Below, one piece after another: positions 9,152 to 18,324 of a stretch of 64,000 nt of DNA. Source of the DNA: JAUSIF01 sp040901465 (lineage in GTDB: Bacteria > Pseudomonadota > Alphaproteobacteria > Rhizobiales > Xanthobacteraceae); assembly GCA_040901465.1 (NCBI GenBank), contig JBBDYN010000012.1, forward strand, positions 122,194 to 186,193. The letters are read 5' to 3'. Made by a program: the position numbers and the translations under genes. The notes beneath the pieces were generated by a model, which saw only the letters and a list, made by a program, of their open reading frames with translations, did not search any database and had not been told where the DNA came from. Position 1 is the first letter of the stretch. Every line of letters starts with the position of its first letter.

Positions 9152-9184
9152 AACCGGCGCGCTTTGCAGCGCGCCGGTTGTTTT
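9152..9184. terminator. Strong rho-independent terminator between convergent slipin and yeiH genes
   Basis: A perfect 11-bp GC-rich stem (AACCGGCGCGC at 9152-9162 with GCGCGCCGGTT at 9169-9179), a 6-nt loop and GTTTT on the + side. A run of As on the left (GAAAAC) would give Us for the opposite transcript, so it probably terminates both. Confidence 0.85.
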
Positions 9185-9208
9185 CTGCAAACGCGTTTTT
9201 GCCGCGGA

Positions 9209-10786
9209 TCAATTAATGGCGGGCTGCGCGAACAGCACTCCGCCGAACAGGAGCCACGCCAGCAACAACGTCCAGAAGATGTTGAAACCCTGGGCGCCGA
9301 GGAATGCGAGCGCCGGCCGGCCCTTGCCGGTGGTCGCGAGCTCGATAAAACGGGTCTCGAGCCCGATGCAGACAAACGCAAGCGCGAACCACCAGGTCCT
9401 GAGCTCGGTCAGCGCACTGCGGGTTCCGCCCACCAGATCGCCGGCGAGGAAGAACGAGAAGATCGCCGACGCGATGACGAATCCGAGCACGAATTTGGGG
9501 AAGCGCTCCCAGATCACGGCCGCACTCGGCCGCTCGCCGGCCGCGGCACCCTGACGGAGCGTCCACCAGATCGCCAGGATGAAGGCGGCCACGCCGATGA
9601 GCGCGTTCTGCGAAAATTTGACGATCACGCCGGTCTTCATGGCGGCTTCGCTCACGAGCGCACCCGCGGCGACCACGGTGGCGCTCGTGTCGAGCGTCCC
9701 GCCGAGCCACGCGCCCGCGACCAGTTCATTCATGCCGGTGGACTTCGCGATCCACGGCATGACGATCATCATGGGGACCGCGACGACCAGCACGAGCGAT
9801 GTGACGTAGGAAAGCTTCTTCTTGTCGCCCTTGATGGCGCCGCAAGCGGCGATGGCAGCGGAGACGCCGCATATCGCGACCGCGGTCGACAGTATCGCGG
9901 CAAACTCGTCGTCGACGCGCAGCTTCCGGCACAGCCAGAAGCACACGTACCAGACGACGAACACCACGATCACGGCCTGGGTAATGCCAAGCGCTCCCGC
10001 CTGGAGCACCTCGTAGAAAAGCAGGCCCGCGCCGAGAATGACGAGACCGGTCTTGATGAAGAACTCGGTCTGGACCGCGGGCTTGAGCCAGCCAGGAACG
10101 CCGATCGTGTTGCTGATGAGCAGACCGAGAAGCAGCGCGAAGATGACGTACTCGATGCCCCAATTCACGAACAGTCCGTTGCCGGCGAGAAAGCGGGCGA
10201 GCCAGGCGAGACCGAACACGACGGGCAAGCCGACGAGAAACGGCACTACTTTCGACCCGAGCAGCGCAATGCCGATCGCCGACACGACGATGAACCCGAT
10301 ACCCACGTAAAGGATTTTCAGCAGGTTGGCCTCCGTGAACACCCGGCTCGCGGGGACCGCGGCCGCGTGCCCGCTGATCTCGGCGCCCAACCGGCCGGCG
10401 ATGGTGCGGCTGCCGAGCCCGGCCAATTTGCCGGCTGTCGCCTCGATCGCACTCCGATCCTGCTTTACGAGCGCGTCCCGGGTGGCGCGGCTCAGCGCCA
10501 CCACGTTTTGTTGCCCTCTGGACTCGGCTTCCGCCGTGACCGAATCCAACGTCGCGATCCAGTCGGGGGCCATCGACACGATCTGGCTGTCGGTCGTCCA
10601 GCGGAAGCTCGAAATCAAGCTTCGCACGTCTGCGATCTTCCACTGAAATGCCGCCAGCACCGCGGCGATGACGAGAAATCCGAGCAGCACGGCCACCCAA
10701 TCTTCGGTGAGCCGTCCCCGCGGCACGCTGGCAATGGCCGTTTCCCTGTCGATCGCCGCCGGATGAGCAGTCGTTTGATTTGACAT
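9209..10786 (-). CDS. YeiH-family putative sulfate exporter, multipass membrane protein
   Basis: 525 residues with about ten predicted membrane helices. It opens with a first helix near residue 30 and a roughly 130-residue extramembrane segment (about 45-150) before the main membrane bundle. The glycine-rich segments LGGTLDTSATVVAAG and KFSQNALIGVAAFILA match the Cons_hypoth698/YeiH family. The 525 residues exceed the usual 340 or so because of the N-terminal insertion. ATG 10786 was chosen; the frame remains open upstream. It sits 31 bp downstream of cysH on the same strand, which supports a role with sulfate or sulfite. Substrate is inferred only. Confidence 0.8.
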   Translation of the reverse strand: MSNQTTAHPAAIDRETAIASVPRGRLTEDWVAVLLGFLVIAAVLAAFQWKIADVRSLISSFRWTTDSQIVSMAPDWIATLDSVTAEAESRGQQNVVALSRATRDALVKQDRSAIEATAGKLAGLGSRTIAGRLGAEISGHAAAVPASRVFTEANLLKILYVGIGFIVVSAIGIALLGSKVVPFLVGLPVVFGLAWLARFLAGNGLFVNWGIEYVIFALLLGLLISNTIGVPGWLKPAVQTEFFIKTGLVILGAGLLFYEVLQAGALGITQAVIVVFVVWYVCFWLCRKLRVDDEFAAILSTAVAICGVSAAIAACGAIKGDKKKLSYVTSLVLVVAVPMMIVMPWIAKSTGMNELVAGAWLGGTLDTSATVVAAGALVSEAAMKTGVIVKFSQNALIGVAAFILAIWWTLRQGAAAGERPSAAVIWERFPKFVLGFVIASAIFSFFLAGDLVGGTRSALTELRTWWFALAFVCIGLETRFIELATTGKGRPALAFLGAQGFNIFWTLLLAWLLFGGVLFAQPAIN

Positions 10787-10817
10787 GATGAGCCCCCGTC
10801 CCTGAGATAAAATGACT

Positions 10818-11528
10818 TCAGCCGCCCTGCACCAGCGCGTGAATCCCGCATTCAGTCTTGGCCCGACCGCGCCAGCGGCCAGCACGCATCGGCTCGCCGG
10901 GCCGGAGGCGGCTGGTGCAGGGCGCGCAGCCCACTGACGCGAACCCCGCTTCTTGCAACGGATGCCGAGGAAGACCGGTGCGCTCGAACAGCGCGTCGAT
11001 CTCCTCGCGGCGGGCGCGGGCGAGCGGGTTGAATTTCAGCCGCTCGCCGTCGAGCTCGACAGCCGGAATGTTCGCGCGCGCGCCGCCGTGATACCGCTTG
11101 CGCCCATTGATCCAAGCGGCGAAGCCGGCAAGCGCCGATGCGAGCGGCTCCACCTTGCGCAGATTGCAGCAGGCGACGGGATCGCGCGCCCAAAGATCGC
11201 CGGCCGGGTCGACATTTGCAACCGTCTGCGCAGCCGGTTCGATAACGCGCACGTCCCTGAGCCCGAGGCGCTCCACCAGAGTGTCGCGGTAGGCCAGCGT
11301 CTCCGGAAACAGCCAGCCGGTGTCGAGGAACAGGATCGGTACGTCGCGATCGATGTCGGCAATGAGGCAGAGCAGCGCGGCAGACTCGATGCCGAACGAA
11401 GAAGCCACGGCAATCCGCTTGGGCGGGACCGAGCGGATCGCCTCGCGCGCGATCTCATGCGGGCTCGCGTGCGACAGCCGATGATCGAGTGCTGCCGTTA
11501 CGTCGCGCAATGTATCGACGACGATCAT
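10818..11528 (-). CDS. cysH: Phosphoadenylyl/adenylyl-sulfate reductase
   Basis: 236 residues of the PAPS/APS reductase family, which reduces activated sulfate to sulfite. It carries the iron-sulfur signature of the APS-type enzyme: a CC pair in ACCNLRKVEPL and the CAPC pair near the end, plus the catalytic ECGIH close to the C-terminus. It begins inside the end of the DUF934 gene (4-bp overlap, ATGA type), so the two are translationally coupled. The [4Fe-4S] cysteines suggest it uses APS rather than PAPS. Confidence 0.92.
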   Translation of the reverse strand: MIVVDTLRDVTAALDHRLSHASPHEIAREAIRSVPPKRIAVASSFGIESAALLCLIADIDRDVPILFLDTGWLFPETLAYRDTLVERLGLRDVRVIEPAAQTVANVDPAGDLWARDPVACCNLRKVEPLASALAGFAAWINGRKRYHGGARANIPAVELDGERLKFNPLARARREEIDALFERTGLPRHPLQEAGFASVGCAPCTSRLRPGEPMRAGRWRGRAKTECGIHALVQGG

Positions 11529-12055
11529 TGCGCGGCTTCCAACGCAGCCGTCGCATCTTCGCGCGCGCGGGCAAGCCGGGCGCGCAGCGCCGTGGAACGG
11601 CCGTCGCCGGTCGGCTGGTAGAACACGCTGTAACGGCGGCTCGCTTCCTCGAACGCACTGGCGTCGGCTTCCTTCTTCACTTCGAACGCGTCGAAGCCGG
11701 CGCGATCGAGGAACAGGAATTGATCGCGCAAGATTTCGCCGGTCGCGCGCAGCTCACCGCGGAATCCGTAGCGCTCGCGCAACTGCCGCGCCTGACTGTA
11801 GGCGCGCCCGTCCTTGAACTTCGGGAAGACCAGCGCCACCAGCGCGAGCCGGTCGAGATGCGGCGCAAGCTCCGCGACGCGGCGGTCGTTCGGCCACAGC
11901 ACGCCGGTCGGCGCTTCGCGGCGCGACAATTCCGCGGCATCGGCAAGCAGGCGTGCGGCCGGCACGATGACTGCGGCGCCCTCAGGAATCGGCGCGTCGT
12001 CGAGCGCGCGCGCGTAGCGATCCTCGACTAGGCGGCCTTGCTTAATCAGCGGCAT
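11525..12055 (-). CDS. DUF934 protein of the sulfite-reductase cluster
   Basis: 176 residues. DUF934 proteins are almost always encoded next to cysI/cysH in proteobacteria, and their biochemical role is unknown. Segments RRVAELAPHLDRLALVALVF, FPKFKDGRAYSQAR and QLRERYGFRGELRATG are the recognisable family core. It overlaps cysI by 14 bp at its start and cysH by 4 bp at its end, so all three are tightly coupled. The C-terminal 30 residues are alanine-rich helix. Confidence 0.88.
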   Translation of the reverse strand: MPLIKQGRLVEDRYARALDDAPIPEGAAVIVPAARLLADAAELSRREAPTGVLWPNDRRVAELAPHLDRLALVALVFPKFKDGRAYSQARQLRERYGFRGELRATGEILRDQFLFLDRAGFDAFEVKKEADASAFEEASRRYSVFYQPTGDGRSTALRARLARAREDATAALEAAQ

Positions 12056-13700
12056 AGACGCGCTCCTTGAACGGCTCGATGCCGACCCGTTTTACGGTTT
12101 CGATGAAAAGCTCGTCGGGCCGCTCGCGCAATTCGAGATAGGCTGTGACGATGTCTTCGACCGTGTCGACCACCTCGTCGTACGGCACCGCTGGACCCAG
12201 CAACTCGCCGAGCTCCGCCTTCTCGTCGGCGCGGCCGCCGAGGGTGATCTGGAAGTATTCCTCGCCGTTCTTCTCGACGCCGAGAATGCCGATGTGGCCG
12301 ACGTGGTGATGACCGCAGGCGTTAATGCAGCCGGAGATGTTGACGTGCAGGCGGCCGACGCCGCGCGCGCGCTCAAGGTCGCGGAAGCGGCGCGTGATTT
12401 CCTGCGCCACCGGGATCGAGCGCGTGTTGGCAAGCGCGCAATAGTCGAGACCGGGGCAGGAAATGATGTCGGAGATGGTATTCACGTTCGGGGTGGCCAC
12501 GCCGATCGCATCGAGCGCCTGCCACAGCGCCGGCAGATCGCGCTGGCGCACGTGCGGCAGGAACAGGTTCTGTTCGTGGCCGACGCGGATCTCGCCCGCG
12601 CTGTAGCGGTCGGCGAGGTCGGCTATCGCGTCCATCTGCTCGGCGGTGCAGTCGCCGGGCGGGCCGCCCTCCGGCTTGAGGGAGAGCGTCACAATCGCGT
12701 AGCCGGGTAGCCGGTGCGGCCGCACCGAATTCTTGAACCAGGTGTCGAAGCGCGCGTCGGCGGCGCGCGTTGTCCTCAGCTCACTCGGGTCGTTTTCCAG
12801 CTGCTCGTATTCGGGATACCGAAAGCGCGCGGCGATTTCTGCGATCGCCATGGGATCGAGCGCGAGTGCCCCGTCCTTAATCGTCTGCCATTCAGCCTCG
12901 ACTTCCTTGGCAAAGGCCTCGGCGCCGATTTCGTGCACGAGGATCTTGATGCGCGCCTTGTAAATGTTGTCGCGGCGCCCGAACTGGTTATAGACGCGTA
13001 GAATCGCCTCGACGTAGCTCAAGAGATCTCGCTTCGGCAGGAACGGCCGGATGGTCTTGCCGATGAAGGCGGTGCGGCCGAGCCCGCCGCCCACCATCAC
13101 CTCGAAGCCGGATTCACCTGCGCCGTTCTTGTGCAGCCGCAGGCCGACGTCGTGCACCTTGATGGCGGCGCGGTCGTGCGAGGCGGCGGTGATCGCGATC
13201 TTGAACTTGCGCGGCAGGAACGAAAATTCCGGGTGCAGCGTCGACCATTGGCGCAGGATTTCACCCCACACGCGCGGGTCCTCGATCTCGTCGGGTGCCA
13301 CGCCACCCCATTGGTCGGTGGTGATGTTGCGGATGCAATTGCCGCTCGTCTGCATGGCGTGCATCTTCACGCTGGCGAGATCGGCCATGGCGTCGGGCAA
13401 TTCCTCCAGCTTGATCCAGTTGAACTGGATGTTTTGGCGCGTGGTGAAATGCCCGTAGTTCCTGTCGTAGCGGCGCGCGACGTGCGCGAGCATGCGCATC
13501 TGCCGCGACGAAAGCGTGCCGTAGGGGATGGCAATCCGCAGCATGTAGGCGTGCAGCTGGAGATAGACGCCGTTCATCAGCCGAAGCGGCTTGAACTCGT
13601 CCTCGTTCAATTCGCCGGAAAGCCGACGCTTCACCTGATCGCGAAATTCATCGACGCGTTCCAGAACGAGTTTTTCGTCGAAGTCGTCGTAGAGATACAC
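12042..13700 (-). CDS. cysI: Ferredoxin-type nitrite/sulfite reductase hemoprotein
   Basis: 552 residues with two duplicated ferredoxin-like half-domains. The siroheme-[4Fe-4S] ligands are visible as CPGLDYC (C-x5-C) and GCINAC (C-x3-C) in NISGCINACGHHHVGHIGI. It reduces sulfite to sulfide by six electrons. The context with cysG (siroheme), cysH and DUF934 makes the sulfite role far more likely than nitrite. It starts 3 bp after the DUF2849 stop and overlaps DUF934 by 14 bp. Confidence 0.95.
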   Translation of the reverse strand: MYLYDDFDEKLVLERVDEFRDQVKRRLSGELNEDEFKPLRLMNGVYLQLHAYMLRIAIPYGTLSSRQMRMLAHVARRYDRNYGHFTTRQNIQFNWIKLEELPDAMADLASVKMHAMQTSGNCIRNITTDQWGGVAPDEIEDPRVWGEILRQWSTLHPEFSFLPRKFKIAITAASHDRAAIKVHDVGLRLHKNGAGESGFEVMVGGGLGRTAFIGKTIRPFLPKRDLLSYVEAILRVYNQFGRRDNIYKARIKILVHEIGAEAFAKEVEAEWQTIKDGALALDPMAIAEIAARFRYPEYEQLENDPSELRTTRAADARFDTWFKNSVRPHRLPGYAIVTLSLKPEGGPPGDCTAEQMDAIADLADRYSAGEIRVGHEQNLFLPHVRQRDLPALWQALDAIGVATPNVNTISDIISCPGLDYCALANTRSIPVAQEITRRFRDLERARGVGRLHVNISGCINACGHHHVGHIGILGVEKNGEEYFQITLGGRADEKAELGELLGPAVPYDEVVDTVEDIVTAYLELRERPDELFIETVKRVGIEPFKERVYAAD

Positions 13701-13703
13701 GGC

Positions 13704-14015
13704 TCAGGCTCCCGGAAGCGCGAAGGTCGGACCGGTCAGACGGATGTGCTCGCGCAAATTTCCAGGCAGCACCGCGCGATCCGGCGCGAGCTCAACCGGC
13801 GCGATATAGGGGTCGACGGCGAGCACGCCGTCGCCGAAAGCGGCGGCGAGAAGCGCCTTTGCCTGTTCGGCCGTGGTGGCGATGGCGGCGTCGGCCAGTT
13901 TGGTCGACCAATTGTTGTCTGCCGTACGATAGATGACGGTGCCGTCGTGAAGCCGGTTGGCGGTCACCACGACCGGGCCCTTGATTTTCAGCTTCTGCTG
14001 TTGCGGAGCGGTCAT
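13704..14015 (-). CDS. DUF2849 protein of the sulfite-reductase cluster
   Basis: 103 residues, with core KGPVVVTANRLHDGTVIYR and ADNNWSTKL. DUF2849 genes are typically found between cysG and cysI in Rhizobiales, and no function is established. The start overlaps the cysG stop by 4 bp (ATGA), and cysI begins 3 bp after its stop. No signal peptide is present, so it is cytoplasmic. A small accessory of sulfite reductase is an inference from position only. Confidence 0.88.
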   Translation of the reverse strand: MTAPQQQKLKIKGPVVVTANRLHDGTVIYRTADNNWSTKLADAAIATTAEQAKALLAAAFGDGVLAVDPYIAPVELAPDRAVLPGNLREHIRLTGPTFALPGA

Positions 14016-15397
14016 GCGACTTCCTCCGTGGCGTTCTCGGCGGCGCGCCAAGGCGCCGAATGGCGCACGACTTCGCCGATGATGATGAGCGCCGGCCCCT
14101 CGCCGATTTGCGCCGCCAGCGCGGGCAAGGCGTTGAGCCGGCCGGCGACGGATTTCGAATTGGTCCAGGTTCCGCGCGCGAGAATGGCGGCGGGCGTCGC
14201 CGGATCGCGGCCGACGCGAATGAGCCCGTCGCGGATTTCGGCGGCGGCGGCGAGGCCCATATAAACGACGACGGTGGTTGCGGGATCGGCGAGGCCGGAC
14301 CAATCGACCTCGCCTGCTTGCACACGGTGGGCGGTGAGCAGCGTGAGCCGCGTCGCCACATCGCGCAGCGTGAGCGGGAGCTCCGCTTCGGCGGCGCAGC
14401 CGAGCGCGGAACTGATGCCTGGAATTACGGTCGCCGGGATGCCTGCGGCGCGCAGATGCTCAAGCTCTTCCCCGCCGCGGCCGAACACGAACGGATCGCC
14501 GCCCTTGAGGCGGACGACGCGCTTGCCGGCGCGCGCGGCCGCGACCAAGCGGCGGTTGATCGCGTCCTGGCCGATGCCGGGCCGCCCGCGCCTTTTCCCG
14601 ACGAACACGCGTTCGGCATCGCGGCGCACGCGATCGAGCACACCCTCGGTCACGAGGTCGTCGTAGAAAATAACGTCCGCATCGGAGATCGCGCGCAGCG
14701 CCTTGAGCGTGAGAAGATCGGGATCGCCAGGCCCGGCACCAACGATCGCAACGGAGCCGGTGCCCTTCTCCGTCGCCTCGGCGCGAGCCAGCGCGTCGAT
14801 CAAGAGTGCTTCCGCTTCGCCGGAATTTCCGGCGAGCGCCGCCACCGCGATCGGCCCGTCCACCGCATTTTCCCAAAAGCGCCGCTTTTCCGCGAAGGTC
14901 GGCAACTTGGCGATCACGCGCGGCCGCCAGCGCCGGAGCAACGAAGCCAACTCACCGATGCGGGCAGGCAGCAGCGCTTCGATCTTTTCGCGAATGCGGC
15001 GCGCGAGCACGGGCGAGGCGCCGCCGGTGCCGACCGCCACGACCACGTCGCCGCGATCGACGACGGCGGGCATGATGAAGGTAGAAAGTTCGGGTCGGTC
15101 GACGACGTTGACCGGAATTTTGCGCCGGCGCGCCCAGACCGAGACGTCTCGATCGATCGGGTCGCCGGCCGCCGAGATCACGACCGCTGCGTCGTCGAGA
15201 TCGGTCTCGACCGGCGCGCGCTGGGTGATTTGAGCTTCAGCCTCGTCGATGGCGCCGCGACCATGCGGTGCCGCGTACCAATGCACATGCGCGCGCGCCG
15301 CACGTAGAATCCGGAACTTGTTCTCAACAGCGTCGCTCGATCCGACGAGAACGGCCGGCTGTCCTGCAAGGTCGAGGAAGATCGGCAGGAAGCGCAT
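14012..15397 (-). CDS. cysG: Siroheme synthase (multifunctional CysG)
   Basis: 461 residues. The N-terminal half (1-about 210) is precorrin-2 dehydrogenase/ferrochelatase, with the dinucleotide-binding start FLPIFLDLAGQPAVLVG. The C-terminal half (about 215-455) is uroporphyrinogen-III methyltransferase, with VGAGPGDPDLLTLKAL and RLKGGDPFVFGRGGEE. It makes siroheme, the cofactor of the downstream cysI. It is the first gene of the leftward operon; the AT-rich region 15400-15540 upstream presumably holds its promoter. Confidence 0.95.
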   Translation of the reverse strand: MRFLPIFLDLAGQPAVLVGSSDAVENKFRILRAARAHVHWYAAPHGRGAIDEAEAQITQRAPVETDLDDAAVVISAAGDPIDRDVSVWARRRKIPVNVVDRPELSTFIMPAVVDRGDVVVAVGTGGASPVLARRIREKIEALLPARIGELASLLRRWRPRVIAKLPTFAEKRRFWENAVDGPIAVAALAGNSGEAEALLIDALARAEATEKGTGSVAIVGAGPGDPDLLTLKALRAISDADVIFYDDLVTEGVLDRVRRDAERVFVGKRRGRPGIGQDAINRRLVAAARAGKRVVRLKGGDPFVFGRGGEELEHLRAAGIPATVIPGISSALGCAAEAELPLTLRDVATRLTLLTAHRVQAGEVDWSGLADPATTVVVYMGLAAAAEIRDGLIRVGRDPATPAAILARGTWTNSKSVAGRLNALPALAAQIGEGPALIIIGEVVRHSAPWRAAENATEEVA

Positions 15398-15440
15398 GGA
15401 GCGGGCTCCAATTCCCGTGGATGCCGATGTAGTATCCCCT

Positions 15441-15479
15441 TATATCACGATTTTATCGAGTGCAAAATATTTATATCAC
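15441..15479. promoter_or_regulatory. AT-rich divergent control region with two TATATCAC direct repeats
   Basis: Within a 157-bp spacer between cysG (leftward) and aat (rightward) lies an unusually AT-rich block (about 15435-15500). The octamer TATATCAC occurs at 15441-15448 and again at 15472-15479, 31 bp apart, close to three helical turns. This looks like a paired regulator site for the cys operon. I cannot name the regulator. Confidence 0.4.
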
Positions 15480-15554
15480 ATATTATTATTGTTATTATTT
15501 GTTGGGCGCGCGTCAGCCCTCGCCGCGCCCCGGTTCGCCTAATAAACTCGCATC

Positions 15555-16241
15555 ATGACCCGTCATGGCGACATCGAGGTCGAGATCACGCCGGAGGTGC
15601 TGCTCAAGGCCTATGCCTGCGGCATCTTCCCGATGGCCGAGAGCGCGGACGACCCGAGCCTTTATTGGATCGAGCCGCAGCTGCGCGGTGTCATTCCACT
15701 TGACGGCTTTCACGTGCCGCGGCGGCTCGCGCGCGCAGTGCGGAGCGAGCGGTTCGAGATTCGTATTGATCACGATTTCGACGCGGTCATCGCGGCCTGC
15801 GCCGCGCCCGCGCCCGGACGCGGCAAGACCTGGATCAACCGGCGCATCCGGCGGCTTTATCGGGATCTCTATCTGCGCGGCCATTGCCACACGGTGGAAT
15901 GCTGGCGCGACGGAGAGCTCGTCGGCGGTCTCTATGGCGTGCGCCTCGGGCGCGCGTTTTTCGGCGAGAGCATGTTTCATCGCGAGCGGGACGCATCCAA
16001 GGTCGCGCTGGTGCATCTCGTGGCGCGGCTGCGGCGGAACGGATTTCGCCTGCTCGACGCGCAATTCATCACGGAGCATCTTTGGCAGTTCGGCGCAGTC
16101 GAGGTCGAACGCGAAAAGTATCAGCGCCTGCTCGCGGACGCCGTGCGCGGCGACGCGGCGATCGGCGGTGCGCCGCTTTCCGGCGCGGCGTGCCTGGAAT
16201 TGATTGCCGCAAAATCCGACGACGGCGGCGAATTAACCTGA
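15555..16241 (+). CDS. aat: Leucyl/phenylalanyl-tRNA--protein transferase
   Basis: 228 residues, normal for Aat. It attaches Leu or Phe to N-terminal Arg/Lys of proteins for the N-end rule pathway, whose adaptor ClpS is also encoded in this window (52.7 kb). Clear motifs are YACGIFPMAE, WIEPQLRGVIPL, TWINRRI, VECW, GGLYGVRLGRAFFGESMFHRERDASKVALVHL and LLDAQFITEHL. There is no obvious Shine-Dalgarno before the ATG. The end overlaps the convergent DUF2155 gene by 9 bp. Confidence 0.96.
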   Translation: MTRHGDIEVEITPEVLLKAYACGIFPMAESADDPSLYWIEPQLRGVIPLDGFHVPRRLARAVRSERFEIRIDHDFDAVIAACAAPAPGRGKTWINRRIRRLYRDLYLRGHCHTVECWRDGELVGGLYGVRLGRAFFGESMFHRERDASKVALVHLVARLRRNGFRLLDAQFITEHLWQFGAVEVEREKYQRLLADAVRGDAAIGGAPLSGAACLELIAAKSDDGGELT

Positions 16242-16832
16242 CGCCTTGCTCGGATCGGGCGGGCCCTGCTTGCAGTCGACGAGCCACACGTCATAAATCG
16301 CGTGCTCGACCGCGTTCAGGCCTGGGCTCGCTGCGAACATCCAGCCGTTGAAGATGCGCCGCATCTTGCCGTCGAGCGTGATCTCGTCGACCTGAACGAA
16401 GCCGGTCGTGTTTTGCGGCTCGGTGGGCGGGCGCGTATAGCAGGAGCGCGGCGTCACCTGGAGTGCGCCGAACTGCACGGTCTCGTCGATCGCCGCCTCG
16501 AACGGGAAAATGCGGCCGGTGATCTTGTCGAGCCCGGAAAAGACCGCGGTCGGATTGGCGATCTTCTGTTCCGCCGGCCGCTCGACCGGCACCTCGGCCG
16601 GCTGCTGTTTCTGACCGGGGCGGCCCTTTTGCGCGGGCTGGTCCGGCCGCTGCTGCCCGGGCGGCGGGAGCGGTGCCGATTGAATGCCGCCGGGCGGTTG
16701 CTGCGGCTGGCGCTGCTGCGGGAAGGTCGGACGCGGCGCGAGCAAGTCGTCCCACGGATTGCGTTGCTGGGCGAGTGCGGAATCGGCGGCGATCGCCGCG
16801 GCAAGCAGGACAAAAAACAGGATCAGGGGCAT
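16233..16832 (-). CDS. DUF2155 secreted protein
   Basis: 199 residues with a signal peptide (cleavage near ALAQ, residue 20) and then a Pro/Gln-rich linker (25-90). The DUF2155 domain follows, with DKITGRIFPFEAAIDETVQFGALQV, RSCYTRPPTEPQNTTGF and the end FNGWMFAASPGLNAVEHAIYDVWLVDC. The family is alphaproteobacterial, periplasmic and uncharacterised. Two conserved cysteines suggest a disulfide. ATG 16832 was chosen because it starts the signal peptide; the frame is open to 16889. Confidence 0.9.
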   Translation of the reverse strand: MPLILFFVLLAAAIAADSALAQQRNPWDDLLAPRPTFPQQRQPQQPPGGIQSAPLPPPGQQRPDQPAQKGRPGQKQQPAEVPVERPAEQKIANPTAVFSGLDKITGRIFPFEAAIDETVQFGALQVTPRSCYTRPPTEPQNTTGFVQVDEITLDGKMRRIFNGWMFAASPGLNAVEHAIYDVWLVDCKQGPPDPSKASG

Positions 16833-17040
16833 GGGGGCAATCGACGACGAAGCGGAATCCCCCGCCTCAGGGCTCGCGCTCGTTAACATGGTGTTTGCGG
16901 CGGCGAAAGGGCGCGGGCCACGCCGGAACTTCCCCGCTCACCCGGTGTTGATGCCCGCGTGGCGAGCCTATCCGCTATTGCCCTTGGATTGCCGCAAGAC
17001 TTGCGCCATCTATTGCCCGAGAGAGACCTCCCCGCTGCGC

Positions 17041-17796
17041 ATGAAATCCGCTCCCGCCACAAAGCCGACCCTTTCCCGCCGGCGCCTGCTTGCGCTTGCC
17101 GGCGCGTCGCTCGCCTTTCCGGCAAGCGCGTTCGCGCAAAGTCCGTTTCCGTTCCCGCCGCTCTTTCCACCTCTCTTCCCGCCGCAGAAGGTGCAGCCGC
17201 CGCAGCCGGGCGCTGAATTGCCGCCGGGACTGACGGCGCCGGCAAAGCCGGACGCGCGGCAGATCACGCAAGAGGACTGGTTTCTCGAGTCCACTCCCGA
17301 CGGCGCTTTTGAAATCCGCAAGGTGAATTTCGAACTGCTCGACCCGGAATTCCGCCGCCAGCTCGTGTCCTATCCGGGCAACGAATTGCCCGGCACGCTC
17401 GTGGTCGACCCGCGCAATCATTTTCTCTATTCGGTGCGCGAAGGCGGCCAAGCCGTGCGCTATGGCGTCGGCGTCGGGCGCGAGGGCTTCGGCTGGAGCG
17501 GCCGCGCGGCGGTCGGGCGCAAGGCCGAGTGGCCCGACTGGATTCCGCCGAAGGAAATGCGGCTGCGGCAGCCGGAATTGCCGGAACGCATGGCGGGCGG
17601 GCCGGACAATCCGCTCGGCGCACGCGCACTCTATCTCTACGAAGGCAACCGCGACACGCTCTATCGCATCCACGGCACGTTCGAGCCGTGGACGATCGGC
17701 ACCGACGTGTCATCGGGCTGTGTTCGATTGTTGAACGAAGAAGTCGCCGATCTTTACCTGCGCACGCCCGTCGGCACGCGGGTGGTGGTGCTCTGA
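17041..17796 (+). CDS. L,D-transpeptidase (YkuD domain), Tat-type signal
   Basis: 251 residues. SRRRLLALAG at 12-21 looks like a twin-arginine signal, followed by a Phe/Pro-rich stretch (36-56). The YkuD catalytic motif is complete: HGT at 211-213 and SSGCVRL at 224-230, with Cys227 as nucleophile. It makes 3-3 peptidoglycan cross-links or links proteins to peptidoglycan in the periplasm. The ATG at 17041 begins the signal; upstream sequence in frame is not protein-like. It converges with the NDUFA12 homologue, 16 bp apart. Confidence 0.92.
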   Translation: MKSAPATKPTLSRRRLLALAGASLAFPASAFAQSPFPFPPLFPPLFPPQKVQPPQPGAELPPGLTAPAKPDARQITQEDWFLESTPDGAFEIRKVNFELLDPEFRRQLVSYPGNELPGTLVVDPRNHFLYSVREGGQAVRYGVGVGREGFGWSGRAAVGRKAEWPDWIPPKEMRLRQPELPERMAGGPDNPLGARALYLYEGNRDTLYRIHGTFEPWTIGTDVSSGCVRLLNEEVADLYLRTPVGTRVVVL

Positions 17797-17812
17797 CGCA
17801 GCAACGTGAATA

Positions 17813-18226
17813 TTATTCCGGCGTCCAGGGCTGGTAGTCGCCGGTTGCGCGCGGGCGGCGGCCGGCGGCAAGTGTCGAGCCGGGCGGGCGCCACGCGAGC
17901 GGCGTGCCGGTGAGATTGGGGCGGTGCGGCAGCTCCCACGGATGCGGCTCGTAGCGATCCGCGTCCGGCGGAAGATCAACGGTATGGTGTAGCCAGCCAT
18001 GCCACGAGGGCGGCACGCGCGAGGGCTCGGCGAGGCCGTTATAGATGACCCAGCGCCGCTCGAAGCCGAGCGTCGGATCGATCTTGCCACCCTTCGTGCG
18101 GTAGTAGCGGTTGCCGGATTCATCCTGGCCGACGGCCTCGCCGTAGCGCCAGGTCCAAAGCTGGGTGCCGAACGTGGCACCGTTCCACCAGGTGAAGAAG
18201 CGGAGGAAGAAGTTCTTCACGGTCAT
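17813..18226 (-). CDS. NADH:ubiquinone oxidoreductase NDUFA12-family accessory subunit
   Basis: 137 residues. The family core is visible: FFTWWNGATFGTQLWT, GNRYY, RRWVIYNGLAEPSRVPPSWHGWLHH and YEPHPWELPHRPNLTGTP. This is the bacterial homologue of the mitochondrial complex I 17.2-kDa subunit, restricted to Alphaproteobacteria, on the cytoplasmic face of the peripheral arm. The ATG at 18226 matches the usual start MTVKNFFLRFF. It lies near DUF2155 and L,D-transpeptidase genes, a familiar Rhizobiales neighbourhood. Confidence 0.93.
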   Translation of the reverse strand: MTVKNFFLRFFTWWNGATFGTQLWTWRYGEAVGQDESGNRYYRTKGGKIDPTLGFERRWVIYNGLAEPSRVPPSWHGWLHHTVDLPPDADRYEPHPWELPHRPNLTGTPLAWRPPGSTLAAGRRPRATGDYQPWTPE

Positions 18227-18324
18227 CGGCGCGCCCGGCTGCGAGGATCGCGCGGTTCATGCCAGTTCGGCAACGCACTGTCCAGCGACTGAACCAACGC
18301 TTCGTCGCTCGAGACAACCGTAGT

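Noticed and set aside
9164..10783. 539-codon open frame opposite the YeiH-type exporter gene
   Set aside because: Charged, Arg/Glu/Gly-rich shadow of a membrane-protein gene with no domain.
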